Origin: Piscinibacter lacus
GTDB taxonomy: Bacteria; Pseudomonadota; Gammaproteobacteria; Burkholderiales; Burkholderiaceae_C
DNA: 64,000 bases
Assembly: GCF_016735685.1 (NCBI RefSeq)
Contig: NZ_JAERRA010000002.1
Span: 620,001 to 684,000, forward strand
Direction of reading: 5' to 3'
The notes below the pieces were generated by a model. It worked only from the letters and a program-made list of their open reading frames with translations. It ran no database searches and had not been told where the DNA came from. The position numbers and the translations under genes were made by a program. Each line of letters starts with the position of its first letter. Within the stretch, counting starts at the first letter, position 1. This document shows positions 51,809 through 61,635 of the stretch, in pieces.

Positions 51809-52498
51809 TCAGGCCCGGCGGTAGGTGATCAGCCGGCCCTTGTAGGCGGCGCGCTCGTCCTGCTCGGCGGCGTCCAGGCGCAGTTCCTCGCGGCCGTAGC
51901 CGAGGTCGGCCATGCGACGGTGGAAGGCGCTGCGGTTGCCGCGGTCGGGGTCGACGATCCAGATCTCGGCCTGCTCGGCGGCATGGCGGCCGATGAAGGC
52001 GGCCAGCCAGCCGGCCTCGTCGCGCTCGTAGAGCAGGTCGCTGCCGATCAGCAGGTCGTAGCGCTCGCTGCCGCAGGCGGCTTCCTCGGCCGGCCGGCCG
52101 CTGGCGCTGCCGGTCCAGGGGCCGTGGTGGTAGGGCATCGGCGCCAGCGCATTCAGGCGCAGGTTCTCGCGCAGGAAGGGGCCGGCCAGGGGATGGATGT
52201 CGCTGGCCGTCATGCAGGCGCCGCGGCGGTGGCCGACCAGGCTGGCCAGGCCCAGGCCGCAGCCGATCTCCAGGATGCGCTCGCCGGGCTTCAGCACGCG
52301 CTGCGCGATGCGGTCGGCCAATTGCAGGCCCGAGGGCCAGACCAGGCCGAACAGCGGCCAGGCCGCCGGCGAGATGCCCAGCGCCTCGGCCGCGCCGAGC
52401 GGGTCGTCGTACTGCTGGCGGTCGCGCAGGGCGCGCACCTGGAGGTCGGCCGCGCCGCGGATGGGCACGCTGGATTGCAGGGTCTGGACACCGGACAT
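51809..52498 (-). CDS. SAM-dependent methyltransferase (Rossmann type)
   Basis: A 229-residue class I methyltransferase: ERILEIGCGLGLASL forms the SAM site, TASDIHPLAGPFLRENLRLNAL follows, and DLLIGSDLLYERDEAGWLAAFI carries the D-rich post-motif of the nicotinamide/lysine methyltransferase-like (METTL21-type) group. Substrate, likely a protein, is unknown. It is too short and different to be EgtD. Divergent from the aminotransferase; 112 bp lie between the starts. Confidence 0.82.
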   Translation of the reverse strand: MSGVQTLQSSVPIRGAADLQVRALRDRQQYDDPLGAAEALGISPAAWPLFGLVWPSGLQLADRIAQRVLKPGERILEIGCGLGLASLVGHRRGACMTASDIHPLAGPFLRENLRLNALAPMPYHHGPWTGSASGRPAEEAACGSERYDLLIGSDLLYERDEAGWLAAFIGRHAAEQAEIWIVDPDRGNRSAFHRRMADLGYGREELRLDAAEQDERAAYKGRLITYRRA

Positions 52499-52610
52499 CG
52501 CGCAGGGCGAAGCCCGGTCGGGCGGCTTCGAGGGCAGGGAAAGGGCGCCGAGTATCCCGCCCCAGGCGGCCCGTGCCGGCCGCTGCGCGGAGAATGCCGC
52601 GATCACGCCC

Positions 52611-53981
52611 ATGCGCCCGTCCCACCCGCTACTCGATCCGGCCCGGCTGGAGGCCACCCTGGCCGCCGAGCGCGCCGCCTATGCCCACGCCCATCCGCGC
52701 AGCCAGGCGGCGGCCCGGCAGGCCGAGGCCTCGCTGCTCTTCGGCCTGCCGCTGCACTGGATGCGCGACTGGGGCCTGCCCTTCCCGCTGCTCATCGAGC
52801 GCGCCGAAGGCGCGACCGTGCACACCCTGGACGGCCAGGCGCTCGACGATTTCTGCCTGGGCGACACCGCGGCCATGTTCGGCCACGCGCCGCCGGCCGT
52901 GGTGGCGGCGGTGCAGCGCCAGATCGCGCGCGGCAGCACGGCCATGCTGCCCAGCGAGGATGCCGCCGCCGTCGGCGCCCTGTTGCAGGCCCGCTTCGGC
53001 CTGCCGCAGTGGCAGTTCGCGCTGTCGGCCAGCGATGCCAACCGCTTCCTGCTGCGCTGGCTGCGCGCGGCCACCGGGCGACGGCGCCTGCTGGTCTTCG
53101 ACGGCTGCTACCACGGCACGGTCGACGACTGCTTCGTCGACCTCGACGACGACGGCCGGCCGACCATGCGCCCCAGCCTGCTCGGCCAGGTGCAGGACCT
53201 GCGCGGCTCGACCACGGTGCTGCCCTTCAACGACCTGGACGCGCTGGAAGCCGCACTCGCCGAAGGCGATGTGGCCTGCCTGCTGGCCGAGCCCGCGCTG
53301 ACCAATTGCGGCATGGTGCTGCCCGAGCCCGGCTTCTGGCCCGCCGCCCGCGCCCTGCTGGACCGGCACGAGGTGCCGCTGATCGCCGACGAGACCCACA
53401 CCCTCAGCGCCGGGCCGGGCGGCTGGTGCCGCGCCCAGGGCCTGCGGCCCGACGCCCTGGTCGTCGGCAAGGCCCTGGGCAGCGGCCTGCCGGTGGCAGC
53501 CTACGGCTTCAGCGCGCGCTGGGCCGAAGCCGCCATGGTCGCCAAGCTGGCCGCGGCGCCCGGGCATTCCGGCATCGGCACCACGCTCAGCGGCCATCGG
53601 GCCGGCCTGGCCGCGATGCGCGCGACGCTGGAAACGCTGATGACCCCGGCCGTCTACGCCGGCATGCTGGCACGCGGCGCGCGTCTGGCCGACGGGCTGG
53701 AGCGGCTCATCGGCATCCGCGGCCTGCCCTGGTCCGTAAGCCGGCTGGGCGCACGCTGCGAGCTGCAATACGGCCCGCGCCCGCCGCGCAACGGTAAGGA
53801 AGCCGCCGCGCAGTTCGACGACCGCCTGGACGCCTGGCTGCACCTGGCCTTGCTCAACCGCGGCGTGCTGCTGACGCCCTTCCATTCCATGATGCTGATC
53901 AGCCCAGCGACCCAGGACGCGCAGGTCGACCACCTGCTCGATGCGCTGGACCAGGCCCTCGACACCCTTGCCGCGGCCTGA
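52611..53981 (+). CDS. Class III PLP-dependent aminotransferase
   Basis: A 456-residue aminotransferase of the glutamate-1-semialdehyde/ornithine type: FDGCYHGTVDDCFVD, LIADETHTLSAGPGGW with the cofactor-binding Asp, and LVVGKALGSGLPVAAYG with the Schiff-base Lys. Substrate unknown. It precedes egtB by 28 bp on the same strand, suggesting cotranscription and a role in sulfur-histidine-type metabolism or an unrelated amino acid. Confidence 0.88.
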   Translation: MRPSHPLLDPARLEATLAAERAAYAHAHPRSQAAARQAEASLLFGLPLHWMRDWGLPFPLLIERAEGATVHTLDGQALDDFCLGDTAAMFGHAPPAVVAAVQRQIARGSTAMLPSEDAAAVGALLQARFGLPQWQFALSASDANRFLLRWLRAATGRRRLLVFDGCYHGTVDDCFVDLDDDGRPTMRPSLLGQVQDLRGSTTVLPFNDLDALEAALAEGDVACLLAEPALTNCGMVLPEPGFWPAARALLDRHEVPLIADETHTLSAGPGGWCRAQGLRPDALVVGKALGSGLPVAAYGFSARWAEAAMVAKLAAAPGHSGIGTTLSGHRAGLAAMRATLETLMTPAVYAGMLARGARLADGLERLIGIRGLPWSVSRLGARCELQYGPRPPRNGKEAAAQFDDRLDAWLHLALLNRGVLLTPFHSMMLISPATQDAQVDHLLDALDQALDTLAAA

Positions 53982-54009
53982 GCCGCGCCCCGAACAAGAA
54001 CACGCCACC

Positions 54010-55230
54010 ATGAACGCCAGCACCGAATCGGCCCTGCTTCTCGCCACCGAGCGCCGGGCGCGCTATGCCGCCGTCCGAGCCCACAGCGAGGCCCTGGCCG
54101 AGCCGCTTTCGGCCGAGGACCAGTGCATCCAGTCCATGCCGGATGCCAGCCCGACCAAATGGCATCTGGCCCACACGAGCTGGTTCTTCGAGACCCTGCT
54201 GCTCAAGCCCCATGCGCCTGGCTACCGCACGCCCCACCCGGCCTATGCCAGCCTGTTCAATTCCTACTACGAGCAGCTCGGCCCGCGCCACCCGCGGCCG
54301 CAGCGCGGCCTGATCACCCGGCCCGACCTGGCCGAGGTGCGCGCCTACCGCGCGCATGTCGATGCCGCCATGGATGCGCTGCTGGCCGGGCCGCTGGATG
54401 CGGAACGCGCCTTCCTCGTCGAACTGGGCCTGCACCACGAGCAGCAGCATCAGGAGCTGCTGCAGACCGACATCCTGCATGCCCTGTCGATGAACCCGCT
54501 GCGGCCGGCCGCCCTGCCGCAGGCGCCGCGCGCCGCCGCGGCCGGGCAGCCCTTTGCGTGGATCGAGCAAGCCGGCGGCGAGGCCTGGATCGGCCATGCC
54601 GGCCCCGGCTTCGCCTACGACAACGAAAGCCCGCGCCATCCGCTGCGGCTTCAGCCCTACCGCCTGGGCAACCGCCTGGTCACCCAGGGCGAGTACCAGG
54701 CCTTCATCGCCGAGGGCGGCTACCGCCGGCCGGCTTTCTGGCTCAGCGACGGCTGGGCCACCGTGCAGGCCCAGGGCTGGACCGCGCCGGCCTACTGGCT
54801 GCCCGAGGGCGCCGACGGCCAGCCCGAAGGCATCTACACCCTGCGCGGCGTCGAGCCCTTCCGGCCCGAAGCCCCGGTGCTGCACCTGAGCTTCTACGAG
54901 GCCGCCGCCTATGCCGAATGGGCCGGCGCCCGCCTGCCGACCGAGGCCGAGTGGGAAGCCGCCGCCACCGGCCCGCAGGCCGCCGCACTGCACCAACTGC
55001 ATGGCGTGGCCTGGCAGTGGACCCGATCCAGCTACGACCCCTACCCCGGCTACCGCCCCTGGGCCGGCGCGGTCGGCGAATACAACGGCAAGTTCATGGT
55101 CAGCCAGCTTGTGCTGCGCGGCAGCAGCCTGGCCACCCCGCCCGGCCATGCGCGCGACAGCTACCGCAACTTCTTCCCGCCGGCCGCGCGCTGGCAGTTC
55201 AGCGGGCTGCGGCTGGCGCAGGACGCCTGA
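54010..55230 (+). CDS. egtB: EgtB-like non-heme iron sulfoxide synthase
   Basis: A 406-residue two-domain enzyme. N-terminal DinB-like domain with iron ligands in KWHLAHTSWFFE (H52) and LHHEQQHQE (H143/H147); C-terminal formylglycine-generating-enzyme-type domain with LRLQPYRLGNRLVTQGEYQAFIAEGGY, RLPTEAEWEAAA and NFFPPAARWQFSGLRLAQD. EgtB joins a thiol (gamma-Glu-Cys or Cys) to hercynine in ergothioneine synthesis. No egtD is in the window; an ovothiol-type or other role is not excluded. Confidence 0.87.
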   Translation: MNASTESALLLATERRARYAAVRAHSEALAEPLSAEDQCIQSMPDASPTKWHLAHTSWFFETLLLKPHAPGYRTPHPAYASLFNSYYEQLGPRHPRPQRGLITRPDLAEVRAYRAHVDAAMDALLAGPLDAERAFLVELGLHHEQQHQELLQTDILHALSMNPLRPAALPQAPRAAAAGQPFAWIEQAGGEAWIGHAGPGFAYDNESPRHPLRLQPYRLGNRLVTQGEYQAFIAEGGYRRPAFWLSDGWATVQAQGWTAPAYWLPEGADGQPEGIYTLRGVEPFRPEAPVLHLSFYEAAAYAEWAGARLPTEAEWEAAATGPQAAALHQLHGVAWQWTRSSYDPYPGYRPWAGAVGEYNGKFMVSQLVLRGSSLATPPGHARDSYRNFFPPAARWQFSGLRLAQDA

Positions 55231-55254
55231 GGCAGGCGGGGTGCGGGGCGGGGC

Positions 55255-56406
55255 TCAGGCCGCCGCGTCGATGAAGCCCCCGCCCAGGCAGACCTCGCCG
55301 TCATACAGCACAGCCGACTGGCCGGGCGTGACGGCCCACTGGGCTTCGGGGAAGTCGAGGGCAAAGCCCTCGCGGGCCGGGCGCTCGCCGGCCGCGGGCA
55401 GGGTGGCCGGCTGAAAGTGGCAGGCGGCGTCGGCTTGGCGGTAGCGGGTCTTGGCGGCCAGGCGGGCGCCGGCTGGCGGCGGCTCGCCGGCCACCCAGCT
55501 CGGCGCGTCGGCCTGCAAGCTGTGCTGCTGCAACCAGGGGTGGGTGTGGCCTTGCACGATGAGCAGGGTGTTGCGCGCCAGGTCCTTGCGGGCGACGAAC
55601 CAGGCTTCATGGTCACCGCCGCCGCGCGGCGCGCCCTTCTCCTTGACGCCGCCGATGCCGATGCCCTTGCGCTGGCCCAGGGTGTAGAAGCTCAGGCCGA
55701 CATGCTCGCCCAGGCGGCGGCCGCGGTCGTCGACGATGGGGCCGGGCTGGTTGGCCAGGTAGCGGTTGAGGAAGTCGCGGAAGGGCCGCTCGCCGATGAA
55801 GCAGATGCCGGTCGAGTCCTTCTTCTTCGCGTTGGGCAGGCCGATCTCGGCGGCGAGGCGGCGCACCTCGGTCTTGGGCAGCTCGCCGACCGGAAAGAGG
55901 GTGCGTGCGAGCTGGGCCTGGTTCAGGCGGTGCAGGAAGTAGCTCTGGTCCTTGAGCGGGTCCAGGCCCTTCAGCAGCTCATGACGGCCGCTGGCCGGGT
56001 TGCGGCGCACGCGGGCATAGTGACCCGTGGCAATGGTCTCGGCGCCCAGGGCCAGGGCATGGTCGAGGAAGGCCTTGAACTTGATCTCGGCATTGCAGAG
56101 CACGTCGGGATTGGGCGTGCGGCCGGCGGCGTACTCGCGCAGGAAGTCGGCGAAGACGCGGTCCTTGTAGTCGGCCGCGAAGTTCACATGCTCGATGTCG
56201 ATGCCGATCACGTCGGCCACGCTGGCTGCGTCCAGCCAGTCCTGGCGTGAGGTGCAGTGCTCGGAATCGTCGTCGTCCTCCCAGTTCTTCATGAACAGGC
56301 CGACGACCTCATGGCCCTGCTGCTTGAGCAGCCAGGCGCTGACGGCGGAATCGACACCACCTGAAAGGCCGACGACGATACGGCGCTTAGAACCCGCCGG
56401 GCTCAT
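55255..56406 (-). CDS. mnmA: tRNA-specific 2-thiouridylase
   Basis: Adds sulfur to U34 of Lys, Glu and Gln tRNAs, using ATP and a relay sulfur carrier. The 383-residue protein has the PP-loop [15 protein letters not shown] (14-28), the first catalytic Cys in PDVLCN, and the second in [12 protein letters not shown]. Its ATG overlaps the stop of the upstream NUDIX gene by 4 bp, the gene order known from E. coli nudJ-mnmA. Confidence 0.97.
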   Translation of the reverse strand: MSPAGSKRRIVVGLSGGVDSAVSAWLLKQQGHEVVGLFMKNWEDDDDSEHCTSRQDWLDAASVADVIGIDIEHVNFAADYKDRVFADFLREYAAGRTPNPDVLCNAEIKFKAFLDHALALGAETIATGHYARVRRNPASGRHELLKGLDPLKDQSYFLHRLNQAQLARTLFPVGELPKTEVRRLAAEIGLPNAKKKDSTGICFIGERPFRDFLNRYLANQPGPIVDDRGRRLGEHVGLSFYTLGQRKGIGIGGVKEKGAPRGGGDHEAWFVARKDLARNTLLIVQGHTHPWLQQHSLQADAPSWVAGEPPPAGARLAAKTRYRQADAACHFQPATLPAAGERPAREGFALDFPEAQWAVTPGQSAVLYDGEVCLGGGFIDAAA

Positions 56407-56927
56407 GCGCTGAGCCCCTCGCCGGCCGGTGGCAGCGGCGCCATGTAGAGGCTGGCATCGGCCCAGACAGCGTCCAGCGGCAGGTGGCGGCCGGCCAGGT
56501 GGGCCTCGATGCTCTGCTGCACCATGGGGCTGCGGTGGCGCTCGGGGCAGGCGCGCAGCTCGTCGATCGTCATCCACAGGGTGCGGACGATGCCGGTGTC
56601 GAGCGCGCGCGCCGGGTCGGCCTCGCCGACCCGGCCGACGAAGGAGAAGCGCAGATAGGTCACATCCTGCTGCCGCGCCGGGCGCTGGAAACGCGCCAGG
56701 CAGACCGGCAGCAGCGCGGTGGGCGTGAAGACGCGGGCGGTCTCCTCCAGCACCTCGCGGACGACGGCTTCATGCAGCGACTCGCCCGGGTCCAGGTGGC
56801 CGGCGGGGTTGTTCAGGCGCAGGCCCTCGGGGGTGTGCTCCTCGACCAGCAGGAAGCGGCCGCCGTCCTCGATGACGGCAGCGACGGTGACATTGGGGCT
56901 CCAGCGGGCGGGGACAGCGGCGTTCAT
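56403..56927 (-). CDS. nudJ: NUDIX hydrolase (NudJ-like)
   Basis: A 174-residue NUDIX protein: [20 protein letters not shown] begins the NUDIX box (43-64, with R57, E58, E61, E62), within the NudJ-like [18 protein letters not shown] start and RFSFVGRV. NudJ hydrolyses nucleoside di/triphosphates and thiamine-PP precursor HMP-PP. ATG at 56927. Translationally coupled to mnmA. Confidence 0.85.
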   Translation of the reverse strand: MNAAVPARWSPNVTVAAVIEDGGRFLLVEEHTPEGLRLNNPAGHLDPGESLHEAVVREVLEETARVFTPTALLPVCLARFQRPARQQDVTYLRFSFVGRVGEADPARALDTGIVRTLWMTIDELRACPERHRSPMVQQSIEAHLAGRHLPLDAVWADASLYMAPLPPAGEGLSA

Positions 56928-57289
56928 CCCCGGATTGTCGGCCCGCCGGCCGCTGGGCTGCGGCGCTCCGGTCTGGCACGTCCCGCCGGGCCGGGCCAGG
57001 GACAGGGGCCGCTGCCCCCGCCCTGCGGCCTGCGCCGGACGCCCGGGCCGGCACGGCCGCAGCCTCGCCCTCGCGGCCGCGGCCCGGAACTTGCCAACGG
57101 GCGAACGGTTTGCGCAAAACAACACGGACCGACCCAAAACAGGACACATTGTGTAAGCTGCGCGCCGCCAAGGCCCTGCCCCACGCAGGGCCTCGTGTCG
57201 CGCAGGCCGCAAGGTCCCGCAACGCTCGAATTCATTTCTGCCCTTGAACGAGGCCGCACACAAGTCGGCCCCTGCCCGGAGGAATCCCC
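56928..57289. promoter_or_regulatory. Divergent upstream region of nudJ-mnmA and the pnt operon
   Basis: This 362-bp gene-free region must hold both promoters. Most of it is GC-rich; 57100-57160 is AT-richer and contains the palindrome TTTGCGCAAA (57109-57118) followed by AAACAGG...TTGTGTAAG, the likely pnt promoter area. No clean -35/-10 pair was accepted. A GGAGGA-type ribosome site (57280s) precedes pntAA. Confidence 0.4.
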
Positions 57290-58423
57290 ATGCTGATCGG
57301 AGTGCCCGCGGAAACGTCCGCAGGCGAAACCCGGGTTGCCGTCACCCCCGAGACGGCCAAGAAGCTCATTGCCCAGGGTCACCGCATCCGGCTGCAGTCC
57401 GGCGCGGGCGTGGCCGCCAGCGCCACCGATGCAGCCTATGCCGCCGTCGGCGTGGAGATCAGCGATGCCGCCGGTGCGCTCGGCGCCGAACTCGTGCTCA
57501 AGGTCCGCTCGCCCTCGGCGGAGGAACTGCCGCTGATGCAGTCCGGCGCCGCGCTGGTGGGCATGCTCGATCCCTTCCACAAGCCTGGCCTGCAGGCGCT
57601 CACCGACGCCAAGCTCACCGCCTTCGCGCTGGAAGCCGCCCCGCGCACCACCCGCGCGCAGAGCATGGACGTGCTGTCCTCCCAGGCCAACATCGCCGGC
57701 TACAAGGCCGTGATGATGGCGGTTGACCAGTACCAGCGACTCTTCCCCATGCTGATGACGGCGGCCGGCACCATCAAGGCCGCGCGCGTCGTGATCCTGG
57801 GCGTGGGCGTGGCGGGCCTGCAAGCCATTGCCACGGCCAAGCGCTTGGGCGCGGTGATCGAGGCCTCGGACGTGCGGCCCTCCGTCAAGGAGCAGGTCGA
57901 GTCGCTGGGCGCGAAGTTCATCGACGTGCCCTACGAGACGGCCGAGGAGAAGGAAGCCGCCGAGGGCGTGGGCGGCTATGCGCGCCCCATGCCGCAGAGC
58001 TGGCTGGACCGCCAGAAGGCCGAGGTCGCCAAGCGCGTGGCCCAGGCCGATGTGGTGATCTCCACCGCGCTGATCCCGGGCCGCGCCGCGCCGACGCTGA
58101 TCACCGCCGAGATGGTGCAGAGCATGAAGCCGGGCTCGGTGATCGTCGACCTGGCCGCAGGCCGTGGCGCCGACGGCGTGGGCGGCAACTGCCCGCTGAC
58201 CGAGGCCGGGCAGACGGTGGTCAAGCACGGCGTGACGCTGATCGGCGAGACCAATCTGCCGGCCCGCGTGGCGGCCGACAGCTCGGCCCTCTATGCGCGC
58301 AATGTGCTGGACTTCCTGAAGCTCGTGCTGTCCAAGGACGCCAGCGCGCTGACGGTGGACCTGGAGGACGACATCGTCAAGGCCTGCCTGATGTGCCGCG
58401 ACGGGCAACTGCTGCGCAACTGA
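57290..58423 (+). CDS. pntAA: NAD(P) transhydrogenase subunit alpha part 1
   Basis: NAD(H)-binding domain I of the proton-translocating transhydrogenase, which makes NADPH from NADH using the proton gradient. The 377-residue protein begins [24 protein letters not shown] and has [22 protein letters not shown] (Rossmann) and [18 protein letters not shown]. The alpha subunit is split into two genes here, the form usual in many alpha/betaproteobacteria, with panD inserted between them. Confidence 0.95.
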   Translation: MLIGVPAETSAGETRVAVTPETAKKLIAQGHRIRLQSGAGVAASATDAAYAAVGVEISDAAGALGAELVLKVRSPSAEELPLMQSGAALVGMLDPFHKPGLQALTDAKLTAFALEAAPRTTRAQSMDVLSSQANIAGYKAVMMAVDQYQRLFPMLMTAAGTIKAARVVILGVGVAGLQAIATAKRLGAVIEASDVRPSVKEQVESLGAKFIDVPYETAEEKEAAEGVGGYARPMPQSWLDRQKAEVAKRVAQADVVISTALIPGRAAPTLITAEMVQSMKPGSVIVDLAAGRGADGVGGNCPLTEAGQTVVKHGVTLIGETNLPARVAADSSALYARNVLDFLKLVLSKDASALTVDLEDDIVKACLMCRDGQLLRN

Positions 58424-58439
58424 GCCGTCGATCCCGCCC

Positions 58440-58802
58440 ATGCAACGCCTGATGCTGCGCGCCAAGCTGCACCGCGCCACCGTGACGGAGGCCGACCTCC
58501 ATTACGAGGGCTCCTGCGGCATCGACAGCGAGCTGCTGGCCGCGGCCGACATGCGCGAGTTCGAGCAGATCGAGCTCTACAACATCCACAACGGCGAGCG
58601 CTTCTCGACCTACATCATTCCCGCGCCGGCCGGCTCGGGCGTGATCTCGCTCAACGGTGCGGCGGCCCGCAAGGCCCAGGTCGGTGATCTGCTGATCATC
58701 TGCACCTACGCACCGATGAGCGAGGACGAGGTCGCGGGCCACAAGCCCAAAGTTGTGCTGCTCGATGCGGGCAACCGCATCGGCCAGATCCGCAAGTTCT
58801 GA
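58440..58802 (+). CDS. panD: Aspartate 1-decarboxylase
   Basis: Makes beta-alanine from aspartate for pantothenate and coenzyme A. The 120-residue proenzyme cleaves itself at Gly24-Ser25 (EGSCGID) to form the pyruvoyl cofactor; K9 and the conserved [14 protein letters not shown] are present. It sits between pntAA (16 bp upstream) and pntAB (22 bp downstream), so it is almost certainly cotranscribed with transhydrogenase genes. No other pan gene is nearby. Confidence 0.97.
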   Translation: MQRLMLRAKLHRATVTEADLHYEGSCGIDSELLAAADMREFEQIELYNIHNGERFSTYIIPAPAGSGVISLNGAAARKAQVGDLLIICTYAPMSEDEVAGHKPKVVLLDAGNRIGQIRKF

Positions 58803-58824
58803 GATTCCGCCAGGAGACCCCCCC

Positions 58825-59145
58825 ATGGACGCCGTCAGTCCGACCCTGCTCAACCTCGTCATCTTCGTGCTGGCCATCTACGTGGGCTACCACGTGGTCT
58901 GGACCGTCACACCCGCCCTGCACACGCCGCTGATGGCGGTGACCAATGCCATCTCGGCCATCGTCATCGTCGGTGCCATGCTGGCTGCGGCCCTCACCGA
59001 GACCGTGCTCGGCCAGACCATGGGCGTGCTCGCCGTGGCGCTGGCGGCGGTGAATGTCTTCGGCGGCTTCCTCGTGACCCGCCGCATGCTGGAAATGTTC
59101 AAGAAGAAAGAGCGTCCCGCCAAGGCCGCCGAAGGGAAGCACTGA
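58825..59145 (+). CDS. pntAB: NAD(P) transhydrogenase subunit alpha part 2
   Basis: A 106-residue membrane protein with three to four helices (LLNLVIFVLAIYVGYHVVW...; LHTPLMAVTNAISAIVIVGAML) and a basic C-terminal tail. It contributes domain II membrane helices to the proton channel. CAGGAGACC precedes the ATG. pntB starts 2 bp after its stop. Confidence 0.94.
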   Translation: MDAVSPTLLNLVIFVLAIYVGYHVVWTVTPALHTPLMAVTNAISAIVIVGAMLAAALTETVLGQTMGVLAVALAAVNVFGGFLVTRRMLEMFKKKERPAKAAEGKH

Positions 59146-59147
59146 CC

Positions 59148-60584
59148 ATGAGCCTGAACCTCGTCGTTTTCCTCTACCTGGTCGCCTCGGTCTGCTTCAT
59201 CCAGGCCCTCAAGGGCCTGTCGCACCCGACGACCTCGATCCGCGGCAATGCCTTCGGCATGGCCGGCATGACGATCGCCGTGCTCACCACGGCCGCGCTG
59301 ATCTTGCAGCAGCTCGGCCAGCAACCCGACAGCGCGGCCGGCGGCCTGCCCTATGTGCTGGCGGCCCTGGTCGTCGGCGGCGGCGCCGGCGCGGTGATGG
59401 CCAAGCGCGTCGAGATGACCAAGATGCCCGAGCTGGTGGCCTTCATGCACAGCATGATCGGCCTGGCCGCGGTCTTCATCGCCGTGGCCGCCGTGGCCGA
59501 GCCCTGGGCCTTCGGCATCGCCGCCAAGGGCGTGGCGATTCCCTTCGGCAACAAGCTGGAGCTCTTCCTGGGTGCGGCCATCGGTGCCATCACCTTCAGC
59601 GGCTCGGTCATCGCCTTCGGCAAGCTCAGCGGCAAGTACAAGTTCCGCCTCTTCCAGGGCGCGCCGGTCACCTTCGGCGGCCAGCACATGCTCAACCTGG
59701 GGCTGGGCCTGGCGATGCTGGGCCTGGGCGTGGGCTTTGCGGTGACGGAAAGCTGGCCGATGTTCTTCGTCATGCTGGCGATCGCCTTCGTGCTGGGCGT
59801 GCTGATCATCATCCCGATCGGCGGGGCCGACATGCCGGTGGTGGTGTCCATGCTCAACAGCTATTCGGGCTGGGCGGCGGCGGGCATCGGCTTCTCGCTG
59901 AACAACTCCATGCTGATCATTGCCGGTTCGCTGGTGGGCAGCTCGGGCGCGATCCTGAGCTACATCATGTGCAAGGCGATGAACCGGTCGTTCTTCAACG
60001 TGATCCTGGGCGGCTTCGGCGGGGATGCCACGGCAGCCGCCGGCGGCGCCCAGCAGCAGCGCAGCGTCAAGAGCGGCAGCGCCGACGACGCGGCCTTCAT
60101 CATGGGCAATGCCGAGACGGTCATCATCGTCCCCGGCTACGGCCTGGCGGTGGCACGCGCCCAGCATGCGGTGAAGGAGCTGGCGCACAAGCTGGTGGCC
60201 AAGGGCGTGACGGTGAAGTACGCCATCCACCCGGTCGCCGGGCGGATGCCGGGTCACATGAACGTGCTGCTGGCCGAGGCCGAGGTGCCCTACGACCAGG
60301 TCTTCGAGATGGAAGACATCAACGGCGAGTTCGGCCAGGCCGATGTGGCCATCATCCTGGGCGCCAACGACGTGGTGAACCCCGCGGCCCTGACCAAGGG
60401 CAGCCCGATCTACGGCATGCCCATCCTGGAGGCCTACAAGGCCAAGACGGTGATCGTGAACAAGCGCTCCATGGCCGCCGGCTATGCGGGCCTGGACAAC
60501 GAGCTGTTCTACATGGACAAGACCATGATGGTCTTCGGCGATGCCAAGAAGGTCGTCGAGGAGATGGTCAAGGCGGTGGAGTGA
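59148..60584 (+). CDS. pntB: NAD(P) transhydrogenase subunit beta
   Basis: A 478-residue membrane protein: about nine helices in the first 270 residues, then the NADP(H)-binding domain III (ETVIIVPGYGLAVARAQHAVKEL; HPVAGRMPGHMNVLLAEAEVPYD; ILGANDVVNPAA). Completes the transhydrogenase. Cotranscribed with pntAA-panD-pntAB and followed by a good terminator. Confidence 0.96.
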   Translation: MSLNLVVFLYLVASVCFIQALKGLSHPTTSIRGNAFGMAGMTIAVLTTAALILQQLGQQPDSAAGGLPYVLAALVVGGGAGAVMAKRVEMTKMPELVAFMHSMIGLAAVFIAVAAVAEPWAFGIAAKGVAIPFGNKLELFLGAAIGAITFSGSVIAFGKLSGKYKFRLFQGAPVTFGGQHMLNLGLGLAMLGLGVGFAVTESWPMFFVMLAIAFVLGVLIIIPIGGADMPVVVSMLNSYSGWAAAGIGFSLNNSMLIIAGSLVGSSGAILSYIMCKAMNRSFFNVILGGFGGDATAAAGGAQQQRSVKSGSADDAAFIMGNAETVIIVPGYGLAVARAQHAVKELAHKLVAKGVTVKYAIHPVAGRMPGHMNVLLAEAEVPYDQVFEMEDINGEFGQADVAIILGANDVVNPAALTKGSPIYGMPILEAYKAKTVIVNKRSMAAGYAGLDNELFYMDKTMMVFGDAKKVVEEMVKAVE

Positions 60585-60629
60585 GTTCCACCCGGCCGGG
60601 CCCCGCGCCCGGCCGAGGCACCCGCGCAG

Positions 60630-60653
60630 ACGCCTCCTCCGGGAGGCGTTTTG
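60630..60653 (+). terminator. Rho-independent terminator after pntB
   Basis: ACGCCTCC (60630-60637), loop TCCG, then GGAGGCGT (60642-60649) form a perfect 8-bp stem, directly followed by a T run (TTTT at 60649-60652). It lies 46 bp after the pntB stop, the clearest intrinsic terminator in the window. Confidence 0.85.
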
Positions 60654-60768
60654 CATGGTGCCGCCGGGCTTCCCCCCGGGGGGCTCGTGAGCTTTTCCCG
60701 CAGCCATCGGCCCGCCGCTGCGTAGCCTGCCGCAGGCCCGCAATGCCGCGGGACCGAAGGCGGACGGG

Positions 60769-61635
60769 ATGATCGAACTGGATGGAATGCAGGTGCGCTT
60801 CGGCCGCTTCATGGCGGTCGAGTCGCTGAGCCTGAGCGTGCCCGCGGGCGAGCTCTTCGGCTTCCTCGGCCCGAACGGCGCCGGCAAGACGACGACGATG
60901 CGCGTGCTCAGCGGCGCGCTGCGCGCCAGCGCCGGCCGGGTGCGGGTGGCCGGCTGCGAGCTGCCGCGCGAGCTGGCCCGGCTCAAGCCGCGCATGGCCT
61001 GCGTGCCCGATGTGGACACGCACTACGAGGACCTCAGCGCGCGCGAGAACCTGCGGCTCTTCGCCCGGCTCTACGGCGTCGACCCGCGCGCGGTGGACAC
61101 CTGGCTGGCGCGGGTCGAGCTGAGCGAGGCCGCCGACCTCAAGGTGCGCAGCTACTCGCGCGGCATGAAGAAGAAGCTGCTGATCGCGCGCGAGCTGATG
61201 CATGCACCGCAAATCATCTTCCTCGACGAGCCCACCGCCCACCTCGACCGCCACTCCGTCAGCCGCGTGCATGCCCTGCTGCGCGAGCAGGTGGCCGAAG
61301 GCCGCACCGTCTTCCTGACCACCCACGACATGGACGAGGTCGAGGCCCTGTGCGACCGGGTGGCCCTGATCGCCCACGGCCGCCTGCTGGCCTGCGACAC
61401 GCCGGCCCGGCTGATCGCCCGCCATGCGCAGCGCTGGTGCGAGGTGCAGTACGAAAGCGAGGGCCGCAGCCAGCGCCTGAGCCTGCGCATGGACGACGAT
61501 GCCGAGCGCGAGCAGCTCGCCAGCCTGCTGCGCACGCATCCGCACCTGCGCATGCACACCCGCGAGCCGGCCTTCGAGGAGGTCTTCCGCAGCCTGACGG
61601 CCGCTGCCACCGCCGCGCGCGGGGTGCCGGCATGA
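60769..61635 (+). CDS. ABC-2 type exporter ATP-binding protein (NatA-like)
   Basis: A 288-residue ATPase: Walker A GPNGAGKT (34-41), signature YSRGMKKK, Walker B IIFLDEPTAHLD, and the H-loop TTHDMDE. The C-terminal extension of about 70 residues is usual for NatA/CcmA-like exporters. It pairs with the next gene, whose start overlaps its stop. Cargo unknown. Confidence 0.9.
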   Translation: MIELDGMQVRFGRFMAVESLSLSVPAGELFGFLGPNGAGKTTTMRVLSGALRASAGRVRVAGCELPRELARLKPRMACVPDVDTHYEDLSARENLRLFARLYGVDPRAVDTWLARVELSEAADLKVRSYSRGMKKKLLIARELMHAPQIIFLDEPTAHLDRHSVSRVHALLREQVAEGRTVFLTTHDMDEVEALCDRVALIAHGRLLACDTPARLIARHAQRWCEVQYESEGRSQRLSLRMDDDAEREQLASLLRTHPHLRMHTREPAFEEVFRSLTAAATAARGVPA

